Below are positions 54,272 to 64,000 of a stretch of DNA of 64,000 nt, one piece after another. The stretch lies in NCBI RefSeq assembly GCF_002964605.1, contig NZ_PQDH01000005.1:62001-126000 (forward strand), read 5' to 3'. Under the pieces are notes generated by a model. The model was not told where the DNA came from. It saw only the letters and a program-made list of their open reading frames with translations, and did no database searches. The position numbers were made by a program, and so were the translations under genes. Every line of letters starts with the position of its first letter. Within the stretch, counting starts at the first letter, position 1. This stretch comes from Vallitalea okinawensis (GTDB lineage: Bacteria; Bacillota; Clostridia; Lachnospirales; PQDH01).

Positions 54272-55534
54272 TTAGTTAAGGAATCCAGTATAGTGGCGCA
54301 TTAACATTTGAGCCTCAATTTGTTTCACAGACTCTAATGCTACCCCTACTACGATTAATAGTGATGTACCGCCCACTAACAGTTGACCAACGTTGAATAC
54401 AGCTGATAACACGATTGGTACTAAAGCAACAACTGCAAGACCAACAGCACCAACAAATACAACGTGGTTGAGTACTTTTACTAAGTAGTCTGTTGTTGGT
54501 TTTCCTGGACGAATACCAGGGATAAATCCACCATTTTTCTTCATATTATTTCCAATCTCTATTGGATTGAAAGTAATCGTTGTATAGAAATATGCAAAGA
54601 AAATAATAAATAGTACATATAAAATTGCACCAGTCCATGATTCTGAATAACTCAAGTAGTGCAAGATTGTGCCCCAAGTACCAGATTGATCAATTCCGAA
54701 GAAACTTGTCAAAATGGTTGGGAATGTTAATAATGATGATGCAAAGATAATAGGTATAACCCCAGCTGTATTTACTTTCATAGGAATGTGTGTGGATTGA
54801 CCTCCATACACTTTTCTACCTGTAACACGCTTAGCGTACTGAACAGGTATTCTTCTTTCCCCTGATTGTAAAAGAACAACAAATGCAACCATAGCTAATA
54901 ATAATATTGTCACGATTGTAATTGTTATTGGCTCCCCACTAGCTGCTACTGATCTGACGTCACGAGGTATTCTTGAGATGATGTTAACAAAAATGATAAG
55001 TGACATACCATTGCCGATACCATTTTCTGTTAACCTTTCACCGCACCACATTAAGAACGCAGTACCGGCTGTTAATGCTACTATAGCTATGAAATATGCC
55101 CATAAGCTATCATACATAAAGATACCATAGTTTTTGAAACCAAATGTAATACCAAATGCTTGAACTGCTGCTAAAGCAACAGTTAAATAACGAGTCGCTT
55201 TTGCAAGTTTTTTACGGCCATCTTCACCGTCTTTTTGCATTTCTTCTAACTTTGGAATTGCTATTGTTAACAGGTTCATGATGATGGATGCATTGATGTA
55301 TGGAACAACACCCATTGCAAAAATCGTCATTTGAGCCAATGACCCACCTGTAATAGCATCCATAAGTCCTAAGAAAGCATTGTCGCCGCTAAAGAATTGT
55401 GCCATTACTTCTGAATTAATACCTGGAACAGGAATTGCAGCACCTAAACGGATGACTACAAACATCATTAACGTATACAAAAGTTTTTTTCTTAAATCTG
55501 GTATTTTAAAGGCATTTCTTACAGTGGTAAACAA
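54272..55534 (-). CDS. secY: Protein translocase channel SecY
   Basis: Ten-helix core of the Sec export channel, 420 residues. The N-terminal FKIPDLRKKLLYTL segment, the plug-side GAAIPVPGINS (about 32) and the large cytoplasmic loop with RRIPVQYAKRV (about 226) are characteristic. It follows rplO directly, as in most bacteria. All exported proteins of the envelope cluster in this window depend on this channel. Confidence 0.98.
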   Translation of the reverse strand: MFTTVRNAFKIPDLRKKLLYTLMMFVVIRLGAAIPVPGINSEVMAQFFSGDNAFLGLMDAITGGSLAQMTIFAMGVVPYINASIIMNLLTIAIPKLEEMQKDGEDGRKKLAKATRYLTVALAAVQAFGITFGFKNYGIFMYDSLWAYFIAIVALTAGTAFLMWCGERLTENGIGNGMSLIIFVNIISRIPRDVRSVAASGEPITITIVTILLLAMVAFVVLLQSGERRIPVQYAKRVTGRKVYGGQSTHIPMKVNTAGVIPIIFASSLLTFPTILTSFFGIDQSGTWGTILHYLSYSESWTGAILYVLFIIFFAYFYTTITFNPIEIGNNMKKNGGFIPGIRPGKPTTDYLVKVLNHVVFVGAVGLAVVALVPIVLSAVFNVGQLLVGGTSLLIVVGVALESVKQIEAQMLMRHYTGFLN

Positions 55535-55975
55535 TTAAATCACCTCAACTTTTCCTCCGACCCCTTCAATTTTCTCCTTAGCAGTTTTACTAACTGCGTT
55601 AACTTGAACTGTTAATTTCTTAGTTAATTCACCATTACCTAAGATCTTAACGCCATCTTTTGGGTTACTTACGATACCAGTTGCTTTTAAAACTTCAACT
55701 GTAACAACAGTACCGTCTTCGAAAATATTTAAACGATCAACATTGATTCCGATAATTTCTTTTGAGTTACGGCAAGTAAATCCTCTTTTAGGGATTCGTC
55801 TAGCTAAAGGCATTTGGCCCCCCTCGAAACCTGGTCTTACACCGCCACCAGAACGAGCATTTTGGCCATTGTGACCTCTACCAGCTGTTTTACCGTTACC
55901 AGAACCGTGACCTCTACCTTTTCTCCAATTATCATCTCTCGAACCACTAGCTGGTCTTAATTCTGTTAAGTTCAT
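55535..55975 (-). CDS. rplO: Ribosomal protein L15
   Basis: Late-assembly large-subunit protein, 146 residues. The Gly/Arg-rich N-terminus ([20 protein letters not shown], about 19-38) threads into 23S r[14 protein letters not shown] follows. The stop abuts the secY start without a gap. Confidence 0.98.
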   Translation of the reverse strand: MNLTELRPASGSRDDNWRKGRGHGSGNGKTAGRGHNGQNARSGGGVRPGFEGGQMPLARRIPKRGFTCRNSKEIIGINVDRLNIFEDGTVVTVEVLKATGIVSNPKDGVKILGNGELTKKLTVQVNAVSKTAKEKIEGVGGKVEVI

Positions 55976-55995
55976 GCCTGCACCTCCTTTAATGA

Positions 55996-56181
55996 TTATT
56001 CTACTTCTTCAACTTTTACTAAGTGATTAACTCTTGCAATCATACCGCGAATTGCAGGATTATCTGTATGTTCAACAGTTTTATTAAGTTTAGTTAAACC
56101 TAAAGCTTCAACTGTTTTTCTAGTTTTTGGCTTGTTGCCAATCGTGGATTTCACTAAAGTTACTTTTAACGTTTTAGCCAC
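55996..56181 (-). CDS. rpmD: Ribosomal protein L30
   Basis: A 61-residue large-subunit protein. The pattern [40 protein letters not shown] and the final [11 protein letters not shown] are typical. It lies between rpsE and rplO. Confidence 0.97.
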   Translation of the reverse strand: MAKTLKVTLVKSTIGNKPKTRKTVEALGLTKLNKTVEHTDNPAIRGMIARVNHLVKVEEVE

Positions 56182-56192
56182 TTTAATCCCTC

Positions 56193-56702
56193 CTATCCTA
56201 ATAGCTGTTCTACACTGATGCCACGTAGCTTAGCCACTTGTTCAGGAGTTTTAAGTTCGCCTAAACCTTTAACAGTTGCAGCAACAACGTTTTGTTTATT
56301 GTTTGAACCTAAAGATTTTGTTCTGATGTTTTTAACACCAGCTAACTCAAGTACGGCACGCGCTGGACCACCAGCGATAACTCCTGTACCTTCAGCAGCT
56401 GTTTTCATTAGCACTTCTGCGCTACCGAATTTACCAGTGTGATCATAGTAAATACTACCGTTCTCATTACGAGGAACATAAACTAAATTCTTTTTAGCGT
56501 CTTCGATACCTTTACGGATCGCTTCAGGAATCTCAATCGCTTTACCTAGCCCGTATCCTACGTGTCCATTCTCGTCACCTACAACGACTAAAGCTGCGAA
56601 ACGGAAGTTACGACCACCTTTAACAACTTTAGTAACACGCTTGATAGATACTACTTTTTCTTTTAAGTCTAAAGTGCTAGTATCAATCTTTGTATTATTC
56701 AT
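56193..56702 (-). CDS. rpsE: Ribosomal protein S5
   Basis: Small-subunit protein important for decoding accuracy, 169 residues. The double-stranded RNA-binding-like domain with [18 protein letters not shown] and [17 protein letters not shown], and the C-terminal [20 protein letters not shown] block, are diagnostic. Confidence 0.98.
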   Translation of the reverse strand: MNNTKIDTSTLDLKEKVVSIKRVTKVVKGGRNFRFAALVVVGDENGHVGYGLGKAIEIPEAIRKGIEDAKKNLVYVPRNENGSIYYDHTGKFGSAEVLMKTAAEGTGVIAGGPARAVLELAGVKNIRTKSLGSNNKQNVVAATVKGLGELKTPEQVAKLRGISVEQLLG

Positions 56703-56720
56703 TCAGACTAACCTCCTAAC

Positions 56721-57089
56721 CTAGAATTGTAAGCCAGCTTCTCTTGCTGCATCAGCTAAAGCTTGAACTTTTCCATGATATATATATCCGCTTCTGTCAA
56801 ATACTACTCTTGTGATACCTTTTTCCATAGCTCTTTTAGCTACTGCTTCACCAACAACTTTAGCTGCATCAACGTTGTTAGTTTTTTCTAAGTTAGCTTT
56901 AATATCAGCTTCCATAGTAGATGCAGATACTAAAGTGTGAGCTTTTGTATCATCTATAACTTGTGCATACATATGGTTGTTACTTTTGAAAACACATAGA
57001 CGTGGCTTTTCAGAAGTACCAACTAATGTATATCTTAAACGCTTGTGCTTTTTCACACGATTTGCGCTTCTACTTGGCTTTTTGATCAT
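56721..57089 (-). CDS. rplR: Ribosomal protein L18
   Basis: Binds 5S rRNA in the central protuberance, 122 residues. [18 protein letters not shown] in the middle and the end [20 protein letters not shown] are conserved. The N-terminus is basic, as usual. It lies between rplF and rpsE. Confidence 0.98.
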   Translation of the reverse strand: MIKKPSRSANRVKKHKRLRYTLVGTSEKPRLCVFKSNNHMYAQVIDDTKAHTLVSASTMEADIKANLEKTNNVDAAKVVGEAVAKRAMEKGITRVVFDRSGYIYHGKVQALADAAREAGLQF

Positions 57090-57108
57090 GTCTATTTCAC
57101 CCCTTTAC

Positions 57109-57648
57109 TTACTTAGCAGTTTTTCCTTCTTTACGACGAATAACTTCATCAGCGTACTTAATACCTTTGCCTTTATATGGCTCTGGTGGTCTCTTGAAAC
57201 GAATCTCAGCTGCATATTGACCAACTTTTTCTTTATCAATACCTTTAATAATGATAACGTTAGTACCTTCAACAACTGACTCTAATCCTGCTGGATCTTC
57301 CATTTCAACTGGGTGAGAATAACCTAATGTAAGGTTTAATTTTTTTCCTTGCTTTGCTGCTCTATAACCAACACCATTGATTTCTAACTTTTTCTCGAAG
57401 CCCTTAGTTACTCCTTCAACCATATTAGCGATTAAAGTTCTTGTAAGACCATGTAAAGATCTCATTTTCTTTAAATCGTTAGGACGAGTAACTACAACTT
57501 GATTGTCTTCTACAGTGATGTTCATTTCTTCTGGTAATCGTTTTTCTAAAGTTCCTTTAGAACCTTTAACTGTAACATGATTGCCTTCAGCTAATTTAAC
57601 TTCAACCCCTGCTGGGATTTCGATAGGCATTTTACCGATACGAGACAT
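57109..57648 (-). CDS. rplF: Ribosomal protein L6
   Basis: Large-subunit protein near the factor-binding site, 179 residues. [17 protein letters not shown] at the start and the [20 protein letters not shown] block near the end are typical. I chose the ATG at 57648, since GGGAGGTG lies before it; a GTG three codons upstream overlaps that site. Confidence 0.98.
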   Translation of the reverse strand: MSRIGKMPIEIPAGVEVKLAEGNHVTVKGSKGTLEKRLPEEMNITVEDNQVVVTRPNDLKKMRSLHGLTRTLIANMVEGVTKGFEKKLEINGVGYRAAKQGKKLNLTLGYSHPVEMEDPAGLESVVEGTNVIIIKGIDKEKVGQYAAEIRFKRPPEPYKGKGIKYADEVIRRKEGKTAK

Positions 57649-57688
57649 TAGTTGCACCTCCCTATTGCTATTTCAATCTCGGGCGTTA

Positions 57689-58090
57689 TTACCAAATAAA
57701 TGCTAATACTTCGCCACCTACGTTTTGTTTTCTAGCATCTTTATCTGTTAAGATACCTTTGTTTGTAGAAATAAGAGCTGTTCCTAAACCACCTAATACT
57801 TTTGGTAATTCTTCTTTACCTGCGTATACACGTAAACCTGGTTTAGAAATTCTTTTGATACCTGTAATAACTTTTTCATTTTTATCTCTACCATATTTCA
57901 ATTCGATGCGAATTGTTTTAATATGTCCGTCTTCGATTAATTCAAAGCCTTTAACGTATCCTTCTTTAACTAAAATATCAGCGATAGCAACTTTGATTTT
58001 TGATGCAGGTACATCTACTTTATCATGCTTTGCTGTATTACCGTTACGAATTCTTGTAAGCATATCTGCAATTGGATCGCTCATTGTCAT
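57689..58090 (-). CDS. rpsH: Ribosomal protein S8
   Basis: Central-domain 16S-binding protein, 133 residues. [17 protein letters not shown] near the start and [20 protein letters not shown] near the end are diagnostic. Two in-frame ATG codons occur at the start; the first has the better-spaced GGAGGT. In other bacteria S8 represses the spc operon by binding its mRNA; no such site was identified here. Confidence 0.98.
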   Translation of the reverse strand: MTMSDPIADMLTRIRNGNTAKHDKVDVPASKIKVAIADILVKEGYVKGFELIEDGHIKTIRIELKYGRDKNEKVITGIKRISKPGLRVYAGKEELPKVLGGLGTALISTNKGILTDKDARKQNVGGEVLAFIW

Positions 58091-58114
58091 AATGTACTAC
58101 CTCCTTCCGTGTGT

Positions 58115-58300
58115 TTACCAACTTGCTTTTTTAACGCCTGGTATTTGACCTTTATAAGCTAATTCGCGGAAGCAAATTCTGCATATACCATATTTTCTTA
58201 AATATCCATGTGGACGACCACATATACGACAACGGTTATAAGCTCTTGTAGAGAACTTAGGTTCGCGCTGTTGTTTGATTTTCATCGATTTTTTAGCCAC
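58115..58300 (-). CDS. rpsN: Ribosomal protein S14, zinc type
   Basis: A 61-residue head protein of the small subunit. Two Cys pairs (CRICGR and CRICFREL, about 24-43) bind zinc, so this is the short zinc-dependent form. The end [11 protein letters not shown] is conserved. It lies between rplE and rpsH. Confidence 0.98.
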   Translation of the reverse strand: MAKKSMKIKQQREPKFSTRAYNRCRICGRPHGYLRKYGICRICFRELAYKGQIPGVKKASW

Positions 58301-58315
58301 TCTAGTTACCTCCTT

Positions 58316-58855
58316 TTACTTGCTGAAAGGCATTCCCATTAATTTTAATAGTTCACGAGCTTCTTCGTCTGAGTTAGCTGTAGTAACAAAAATAATGTCC
58401 ATACCTCTAACTTTATCAATTTTATCATATTCGATTTCTGGGAAGATAATCTGTTCTTTAATACCTAAAGCGTAGTTTCCTCTTCCATCAAAAGCATTAG
58501 GATTTACACCTCTAAAGTCACGTACACGAGGTAATGCTAAATTGATAAGACGATCAGCAAAGTTATACATGTTTTCACCACGTAACGTTACTTTACAACC
58601 GATTGGCATACCTTCTCTAAGTTTGAAGTTCGCCACAGATTTCTTTGCCTTTGTGATGATAGGTTTTTGACCTGCAATAGTAGTCATATCTTTTACAGCA
58701 GCTTCTAATACTTTGGAATTATCTTTAGCTTCGCCAACGCCCATGTTGATAACGATTTTTTCAACCTTAGGAACTTCCATTACATTTTTGTAATTGAATT
58801 TTTTCATCATAGCGTCAACAACTTCATTTTTATACAACTCTTTATATCTACTCAA
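58316..58855 (-). CDS. rplE: Ribosomal protein L5
   Basis: Binds 5S rRNA and contacts the P-site tRNA; 179 residues. [58 protein letters not shown] and the final [13 protein letters not shown] are all typical. Confidence 0.98.
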   Translation of the reverse strand: MSRYKELYKNEVVDAMMKKFNYKNVMEVPKVEKIVINMGVGEAKDNSKVLEAAVKDMTTIAGQKPIITKAKKSVANFKLREGMPIGCKVTLRGENMYNFADRLINLALPRVRDFRGVNPNAFDGRGNYALGIKEQIIFPEIEYDKIDKVRGMDIIFVTTANSDEEARELLKLMGMPFSK

Positions 58856-58878
58856 TGCCTGCGACCTCCTCTCTCGTA

Positions 58879-59202
58879 CTAGTCAATGATCTCTCCAGTA
58901 GACTTTGCTACTCTATAACGTACAGCTTTTTGACGGCCGTTTCTTTCTTCCATTTTAACCTCAACACCTAAACGTGTTGTTTCACCTTTGTGTACGTACA
59001 TTACGTTAGAAGCGCTTACTGCAGCCTCTTGATGTATCATACCACCTTGGTTAACTGCGCTTGGCTTAACATGCTTAGTAATCATGTTAACACCTTCAAC
59101 GATTACTCTATTAGTTTTTCTGTCTACTGATAAGACTTTACCTTCTTTACCTTTATCAGTACCAGCAATAACTCTTACTAAATCACCTTTTTTTAGTCTC
59201 AT
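58879..59202 (-). CDS. rplX: Ribosomal protein L24
   Basis: KOW-domain assembly initiator of the large subunit, 107 residues. [20 protein letters not shown] at the start and [12 protein letters not shown] in the middle are diagnostic. Confidence 0.98.
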   Translation of the reverse strand: MRLKKGDLVRVIAGTDKGKEGKVLSVDRKTNRVIVEGVNMITKHVKPSAVNQGGMIHQEAAVSASNVMYVHKGETTRLGVEVKMEERNGRQKAVRYRVAKSTGEIID

Positions 59203-59216
59203 GTCCTAACACCTCC

Positions 59217-59585
59217 TTACAGAACTTCTGGTGCTAATGATAAAATTTTCATGTATTTATGCTCTCTTAACTCTCTAGCTACAGGTCCGAAAATACGAGT
59301 ACCTTTTGGAGTTTTATCATCTTTGATTACAACAGCCGCGTTTTGATCAAATTTGATATAAGAACCATCTTTACGTCTTACACCTTTTTTAGTTCTAACA
59401 ACTACCGCTCTTACAACTTCACCTTTTTTTACAACGCCACCTGGTGTTGCATCTTTAACAGAAGCCACGATTACATCACCAACGTGAGCGTATCTTCTAC
59501 CTGAACCGCCTAAAACACGGATACATAACAATTCTTTAGCACCTGTATTATCCGCTACTTTTAATCTACTTTCTTGTTGGACCAT
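59217..59585 (-). CDS. rplN: Ribosomal protein L14
   Basis: Subunit-interface protein of the large subunit, 122 residues. [20 protein letters not shown] at the start, [18 protein letters not shown] in the middle and [18 protein letters not shown] at the end are conserved. Confidence 0.98.
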   Translation of the reverse strand: MVQQESRLKVADNTGAKELLCIRVLGGSGRRYAHVGDVIVASVKDATPGGVVKKGEVVRAVVVRTKKGVRRKDGSYIKFDQNAAVVIKDDKTPKGTRIFGPVARELREHKYMKILSLAPEVL

Positions 59586-59609
59586 TGTATGACCTCCTTC
59601 CTGGATTCA

Positions 59610-59867
59610 TTACTTAGCTCTTTCGATAACTTCAACAAGTCTCCATCTTTTGTCTTTTGACAACGGTCTTGTTTCCATAACTTTTACTTTATCACCGATA
59701 TGGCAAGTGTTCTCTTCATCATGAGCTTTTAATTTATACGTTCTTTTCATTACTTTTCCGTACAATGGGTGTTTTACATTGTTAACAACAGATACTACGA
59801 TTGTTTTATCCATTTTATCACTAGTAACTACACCAACTCTTGTTTTTCTTAAATTTCTATCTGCCAC
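59610..59867 (-). CDS. rpsQ: Ribosomal protein S17
   Basis: OB-fold protein that binds 16S rRNA, 85 residues. [20 protein letters not shown] and [20 protein letters not shown] are diagnostic. It lies between rpmC and rplN in the usual order. Confidence 0.98.
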   Translation of the reverse strand: MADRNLRKTRVGVVTSDKMDKTIVVSVVNNVKHPLYGKVMKRTYKLKAHDEENTCHIGDKVKVMETRPLSKDKRWRLVEVIERAK

Positions 59868-59890
59868 AGATACTACCTCCTTCCGGATTC

Positions 59891-60100
59891 TTACTTAGCA
59901 GCTTGTGCTTTTTGAGTTAAAATTGTTTGAATTCTGGCAATACTTCTTCTTACTTCTTTAATTCTATAAGTGTTATCTAATTGGTTAGTAGCGTTTTGGA
60001 ATCTTAAGTTGAATAACTCCTTTTTAGCGCTTACTAACTCTACTTGAAGTTCTTCAGTTGTTTTATTTCTTAATTCATCTACGAATTTAGTAGTTTTCAT
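59891..60100 (-). CDS. rpmC: Ribosomal protein L29
   Basis: Two-helix protein at the tunnel exit, 69 residues. The [20 protein letters not shown] segment and [10 protein letters not shown] are typical. Its ATG overlaps the rplP stop by four bases (ATGA), so translation is coupled. Confidence 0.97.
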   Translation of the reverse strand: MKTTKFVDELRNKTTEELQVELVSAKKELFNLRFQNATNQLDNTYRIKEVRRSIARIQTILTQKAQAAK

Positions 60101-60531
60101 TCGCTATCACCACCCATTTCCAGTTCTTCGCGAGAAGCTATTTTGCACTTAATAGGTAGTTTGTGTACTGCTAGTCTTAAAGCTTCTCTAGCTATTTCCT
60201 CGTCTACGCCACCTAATTCAAACATAACGCGACCTGGTTTAACAACAGCTACCCAATACTCAGGTGATCCTTTACCTTTACCCATACGTGTTTCAGCAGG
60301 CTTTGCTGTAACAGGCTTATCAGGGAAGATTTTGATCCATACCTGACCACCACGTTTTGTGTAACGAGTCATGGCGATACGAGCAGCTTCTATTTGATTT
60401 GATGTGATCCAGCCTGGTTCTTGAGCTACGATACCAAAATCACCATAGTTGACTTTGTTACCTCTTGTAGCTTTACCTTTCATACGACCACGGAATTGTT
60501 TACGACGTTTTACTCTTTTAGGCATTAACAT
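60097..60531 (-). CDS. rplP: Ribosomal protein L16
   Basis: Large-subunit protein near the A site, 144 residues. [20 protein letters not shown], the [20 protein letters not shown] block and [17 protein letters not shown] are diagnostic. The first ATG shares one base with the rpsC stop (TAATG); a second ATG two codons on gives the more usual N-terminus and cannot be excluded. Confidence 0.98.
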   Translation of the reverse strand: MLMPKRVKRRKQFRGRMKGKATRGNKVNYGDFGIVAQEPGWITSNQIEAARIAMTRYTKRGGQVWIKIFPDKPVTAKPAETRMGKGKGSPEYWVAVVKPGRVMFELGGVDEEIAREALRLAVHKLPIKCKIASREELEMGGDSE

Positions 60532-61178
60532 TAGCGATCTCTCCCTTCCTTAACTGGAAGAACTTCTCCATGATAAATCCATACTTTAACACCGATTTTA
60601 CCATAAGTTGTATCCGCTTCTGCGAATCCATAATCGATATCAGCACGTAAAGTTTGTAAAGGAATATTACCTTCTGTATAGAATTCAGTACGAGCCATCT
60701 CTGCTCCACCTAGACGACCAGATACAGAAACTTTAATACCTTTAGCGCCAGCTTTAAATGCTCTACCCATTGATTGCTTCATCGCTCTACGGAAAGCAAC
60801 ACGGTTTTCTAATTGTAAAGCTACGTTCTCAGATACTAATTGGGCATCCTTCTCAGGTCTTTTAACCTCAACAATGTTGATGATTAATCTTTTATCTGTA
60901 AGCTTAGTTAACTCTCTCTTAAGTTGTTCAATACTTGAACCACCTTTACCAATAACAATACCTGGCTTAGCAGTATGGATATTGATTTTTAATCTTTCAG
61001 CAGCTCTTTCGATTTCAATCTTTGAAATACCAGCTGAGTATAATCTATTTTTAATATAGGTTCTTAATTCATGATCTTCTACTAAATAATCAGCAAATTT
61101 TTTCTCTGCGTACCATTTTGAGTCCCAGTCTTTAATAACACCGACTCTAAGACCATGAGGATTAACTTTTTGTCCCAT
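60531..61178 (-). CDS. rpsC: Ribosomal protein S3
   Basis: Small-subunit protein at the mRNA entry, 215 residues. [20 protein letters not shown] at the start, the KH domain with [20 protein letters not shown] (about 70) and [17 protein letters not shown] in the second half are typical. Confidence 0.98.
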   Translation of the reverse strand: MGQKVNPHGLRVGVIKDWDSKWYAEKKFADYLVEDHELRTYIKNRLYSAGISKIEIERAAERLKINIHTAKPGIVIGKGGSSIEQLKRELTKLTDKRLIINIVEVKRPEKDAQLVSENVALQLENRVAFRRAMKQSMGRAFKAGAKGIKVSVSGRLGGAEMARTEFYTEGNIPLQTLRADIDYGFAEADTTYGKIGVKVWIYHGEVLPVKEGRDR

Positions 61179-61189
61179 GCTTAACCTCC

Positions 61190-61576
61190 TTATCTCTCAT
61201 TAAGTATAATCGTAATGTGGCTTGTTTTCTTCTCAATACGATAAGCTCTACCTTGCGCTCTTGGACGAATTCTTTTCATCGTAGGTCCTTGATTTGCAAA
61301 AGCTTCTTCAATGTAAAGAGTGCTTGGATCCATTTCTAAGTTATTCTCAGCATTAGCGATCGCTGATTTTAAAACTTTCTCAATGACTCTAGCAGCATTT
61401 CTTGGTGTATATCTTAAGATAGCTTCCGCTTCTCTAACATTTTTACCCTTTACAGTGTCTAGTACAATTTTCGCTTTAGTAGCTGAAACTTTAGCATATG
61501 ACACTTTGGCATTAGGTCTAGTATCTTTGTTTGCATTACGTTCTCTTTTGATCTGACTTCTATGTCCTTTAGCCAT
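61190..61576 (-). CDS. rplV: Ribosomal protein L22
   Basis: Lines the peptide tunnel and contacts several 23S domains; 128 residues. The [20 protein letters not shown] block and the C-terminal hairpin [20 protein letters not shown], which reaches the tunnel, are conserved. A short basic N-terminal extension (about 1-20) precedes the core. Confidence 0.98.
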   Translation of the reverse strand: MAKGHRSQIKRERNANKDTRPNAKVSYAKVSATKAKIVLDTVKGKNVREAEAILRYTPRNAARVIEKVLKSAIANAENNLEMDPSTLYIEEAFANQGPTMKRIRPRAQGRAYRIEKKTSHITIILNER

Positions 61577-61598
61577 CTTACAGACCTCCTTTCAAATA

Positions 61599-61883
61599 CT
61601 AGCGAACTCTAGATTTTTTCTCTGCATCTTTACCGTGACCACGGTAAGTTCTTGTCATAACAAATTCACCTAATTTATGACCAACCATATCTTCTGAAAC
61701 GAATACAGGTACATGTTTTCTACCATCGTGAACAGCGATTGTGTGTCCAACCATTTGAGGGAAGATAGTAGAACGACGTGACCAAGTTTTGAGTACAGAT
61801 TTCTCTCCATTTGCATTCATTGCATCAATTTTCTTAAGCAAATGCGCGTCAGCAAATGGTCCTTTTTTTAAAGATCTACCCAT
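61599..61883 (-). CDS. rpsS: Ribosomal protein S19
   Basis: Head protein of the small subunit, 94 residues. [40 protein letters not shown] and [20 protein letters not shown] are diagnostic. Confidence 0.98.
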   Translation of the reverse strand: MGRSLKKGPFADAHLLKKIDAMNANGEKSVLKTWSRRSTIFPQMVGHTIAVHDGRKHVPVFVSEDMVGHKLGEFVMTRTYRGHGKDAEKKSRVR

Positions 61884-61924
61884 CCTTTAGACCTCCTTTT
61901 TTTTTAATCATTATTTAGATTTTA

Positions 61925-62758
61925 TTACTTCTTTTTACGACTACGAACAATGTATTTATTAGAATGTTTATTTTTCTTTCTTGTCTTTAAGCCGAGTGCA
62001 GGTTTACCCCATGGAGTCATTGGACTTGGACGACCGATAGGAGCTCTACCTTCACCACCACCGTGAGGGTGATCACAAGGGTTCATTACAGAACCTCTAA
62101 CTGTTGGGCGAATACCCATATGACGCTTACGTCCTGCTTTACCAATTGTTACTAATTCATGATCAGTATTACCTACTTGACCGATTGTCGCACGACAGCC
62201 TATTGGAACCAAACGCATTTCGCCTGATGGTAAACGAAGAGTCGCATGTTTACCTTCTTTAGCCATTAATTGCGCTACGTTACCAGCTGCACGTACTAAT
62301 TGTCCACCTTTACCAGGTTTCATTTCGATATTGTGGATTTGTGTACCTACTGGGATATCTTTGAGTGCTAATGCATTACCCACTCTAATCTCAGCTTCTG
62401 GTCCGTTCATGATTTTGTGACCTACTTTTAAACCAACAGGTGCTAAGATGTATTTCTTCTCACCATCAGCATAGCATACTAATGCAATGTTAGCTGATCT
62501 GTTTGGATCGTATTCGATAGCCACAACTTTTGCTGGAATACCATCTTTGTTTCTTTTGAAATCTATGATTCTGTATTTCTTCTTAGCGCCACCGCCGCGA
62601 TGTCTTACAGTTATTTTACCTTGGTTATTACGACCAGAATGTTTATCTAAGCTAACAACTAATGACTTCTCTGGTTTTTTCTTAGTTACTTCATCAAATG
62701 CTGACACTGTCATATGTCTTCTTGATGGTGTATATGGTCTATAACTTTTAATCGCCAT
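61925..62758 (-). CDS. rplB: Ribosomal protein L2
   Basis: Large-subunit protein close to the peptidyl-transferase centre, 277 residues. [20 protein letters not shown], the [12 protein letters not shown]-type middle and the highly conserved [18 protein letters not shown] block (about 225-243) are present. It is followed after 41 bases by rpsS. Confidence 0.98.
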   Translation of the reverse strand: MAIKSYRPYTPSRRHMTVSAFDEVTKKKPEKSLVVSLDKHSGRNNQGKITVRHRGGGAKKKYRIIDFKRNKDGIPAKVVAIEYDPNRSANIALVCYADGEKKYILAPVGLKVGHKIMNGPEAEIRVGNALALKDIPVGTQIHNIEMKPGKGGQLVRAAGNVAQLMAKEGKHATLRLPSGEMRLVPIGCRATIGQVGNTDHELVTIGKAGRKRHMGIRPTVRGSVMNPCDHPHGGGEGRAPIGRPSPMTPWGKPALGLKTRKKNKHSNKYIVRSRKKK

Positions 62759-62872
62759 GCGTGTTCACTCCTTTCATTCTTTAGAACCTACCACGCTACC
62801 AAGCGTTTCATGGTTAAAAAAACAGTTAAATTATATATCTTCTATTCCATCAACAAATATTATATATTTGTT
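62759..62872 (-). other. Longer-than-usual gap between rplW and rplB
   Basis: This 114-base gap holds an A/T-only 8-bp hairpin, ACAAATAT / ATATTTGT, immediately after the rplW stop. There is no T tract and no recognisable promoter. It may be an RNA processing or stability element, or nothing. Confidence 0.3.
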
Positions 62873-63172
62873 TTATAACCCTTCAAAGAAATCGATATCT
62901 TTGCTATCTTCAGTAAGCTTAACAATAGCTTTCTTTGTTTTGGCTGTTTTACCGGAAGTCATTCCTCTACGCTTGTTTTTACCTTGTTTGTTCATTGTGT
63001 TAACGCGAGTAACTTTAACACCATCAAACATTTTTTCAACAGCTTCTCTGATTTGAACTTTAGTCGCTTCAGGATGAACAAGGAAAGTGTATTTCTTCTC
63101 TGCCATATCGTTCATTGATCTCTCAGTGATAACAGGTTTTAAGATAATATCATAATAGTTTAAAGCTGCCAT
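62873..63172 (-). CDS. rplW: Ribosomal protein L23
   Basis: Tunnel-exit protein and docking site for trigger factor and SRP; 99 residues. [20 protein letters not shown] at the start and the [19 protein letters not shown] end are typical. Its ATG shares a base with the rplD stop (TAATG). Confidence 0.97.
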   Translation of the reverse strand: MAALNYYDIILKPVITERSMNDMAEKKYTFLVHPEATKVQIREAVEKMFDGVKVTRVNTMNKQGKNKRRGMTSGKTAKTKKAIVKLTEDSKDIDFFEGL

Positions 63173-63786
63173 TATGCATACACCTCCTCAATTTTAGCAA
63201 TGTCTGCTTTGCTTACTACAAAGGCATCATATTTTAAGATGTCATATACATTTAAACGATCTGCTTTAGTTGTTTCAACACCAGGGATGTTTCTAGCTGA
63301 TAATACAACATTTTGCTCACCAGTTACAACTAATGCTTTCTTTATATTTAAAGCATCTAATGCAGTTTTAAATGTTTTTGTTTTAACTTCACCCATTGTT
63401 AAATCATCAACAACGATTATTTTTTGATCAGCAACTTTAGATGTTAAAGCAGATTTTAATGCCAATCTTCTTTCTTTCTTGTTTAACTTTTGAGAATAAT
63501 CTCTTGGTTTTGGAGCGAATGCTACACCACCGCCAGTCCAGTGAGGAGCACGAATTGTACCTTGTCTAGCTCTACCTGTTCCTTTTTGACGCCATGGTTT
63601 AGCTCCACCGCCTCTTACTTCTGAACGAGTTTTAGCGCTTTGTGTTCCTTGTCTTTTATTAGCAAGGTGACCAACAACAGCTCGATGCATAACGTGTGTA
63701 TTCACTTCAATACCAAATACTGCATCATTAAGTTCGATTTCGCCTACTTGCTTACCGTTCATATCAAAAACCGTTACTTTTGCCAT
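63172..63786 (-). CDS. rplD: Ribosomal protein L4
   Basis: Early-assembly large-subunit protein, 204 residues. The tunnel-reaching loop [20 protein letters not shown] (about 60-79) is intact, followed by the conserved [20 protein letters not shown]. In enterobacteria L4 represses its own operon; the operon leader lies outside the window. Confidence 0.98.
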   Translation of the reverse strand: MAKVTVFDMNGKQVGEIELNDAVFGIEVNTHVMHRAVVGHLANKRQGTQSAKTRSEVRGGGAKPWRQKGTGRARQGTIRAPHWTGGGVAFAPKPRDYSQKLNKKERRLALKSALTSKVADQKIIVVDDLTMGEVKTKTFKTALDALNIKKALVVTGEQNVVLSARNIPGVETTKADRLNVYDILKYDAFVVSKADIAKIEEVYA

Positions 63787-63807
63787 CTTTTCTGCCTCCT
63801 TCCGTTA

Positions 63808-64000
63808 TTAGTTTCCTTTAACAGCGCTTCTAATTTCAACAACTGCTTTTTTAGGTCCTGGAATTGAACCTTTAACTAATAATAAGTTTTTCTCTGGCAT
63901 TACTTTTACAACTTCTAAATTTTGAACTGTCACAATTTCAGCACCCATATGTCCAGCTAGTTTTTTACCTTTGAAAACTCTACCTGGGAATGATGCGTTA
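63808..64000 (-). CDS. rplC: Ribosomal protein L3, C-terminal part (cut by window edge)
   Basis: The last 63 residues of L3. [40 protein letters not shown] and the end RSAVKGN identify it clearly. It ends with two consecutive TAA codons, 21 bases before rplD. The start and the head of the S10 operon lie beyond 64000. Confidence 0.96.
   Translation of the reverse strand, partial: NASFPGRVFKGKKLAGHMGAEIVTVQNLEVVKVMPEKNLLLVKGSIPGPKKAVVEIRSAVKGN

Noticed and set aside
57759-58148. Plus-strand open frame of 129 codons
   Set aside because: Antisense to rpsH and rpsN, both of which are certain; no ribosome site.
1-64000. CRISPR arrays, tRNA or rRNA genes, transposases, prophage genes
   Set aside because: No regularly spaced direct repeats, cloverleaf-like stretches, rRNA segments or recombinase motifs were seen on either strand.

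Overview
The window is a low-GC Firmicute chromosome segment, most likely from a Clostridia (Lachnospirales or Vallitalea-like) bacterium. This is inferred from AT-rich intergenic DNA, AGGAGG ribosome sites, sigma-A type promoters, the clostridial order of the ribosomal operons, zinc-type S14/L36/S4, and a long L17 with a central insertion. No rRNA, tRNA, CRISPR array, prophage or transposase gene was seen. Almost every gene is on the minus strand; only nfo, an SDR gene, a small zinc-ribbon gene and a beta-helix gene read forward.

Reading upward: 206-2940 holds ftsE-ftsX and a coiled-coil M23 peptidase (a division hydrolase with its ABC activator), followed by a CdaR/PucR regulator and an unaccompanied sugar-importer ATPase (UgpC/MsmX type). 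The region 5471-16539 is a cell-envelope polymer cluster: YitT, TagA, CsaB, a DUF5693-type membrane protein, an LtaS-type synthase, a small exported protein, a phosphodiester-glycosidase protein with a degenerate phosphoesterase-like tail, and an LCP ligase. Nfo and an SDR reductase follow. The region 18917-25037 is mostly unrecognised membrane or exported proteins plus a NosD-like beta-helix protein. A rhamnose set (rhaA, AraC regulator, GH78-like rhamnosidase) and an anchored alpha/beta hydrolase occupy 25191-31344.

From 31760 to the right edge lies the conserved ribosomal super-cluster, read leftwards: rplC (cut by the edge), rplD, rplW, rplB ... secY, adk, map, KOW gene, infA, rpmJ, rpsM, rpsK, rpsD, rpoA, rplQ, then ecfA1-ecfA2-ecfT-truA, then rplM-rpsI. 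The usual Firmicute string is split twice. A block of zinc-ribbon membrane-anchored proteins (43359-48627) sits between rplQ and ecfA1. A YesM/YesN two-component system with a CUT1 sugar ABC transporter (32791-39651) sits between truA and rplM. The interrupted segments have their own recognisable promoters and terminators.

The most interesting items are: the zinc-ribbon block and its distant relative at 18917-20797, which may be one uncharacterised membrane-sensor family; a 49-codon gene at 43359-43508; a structured 190-base leader before rpsM with a textbook promoter; a candidate L13 leader; a dispersed inverted-repeat element (16936-17053, partial copy 39833-39882); and a possible pseudo-phosphoesterase domain. 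The sugar transporter lacks its own ATPase and may use the one at 4181. All functional statements are from reading the sequence; no database search was run.
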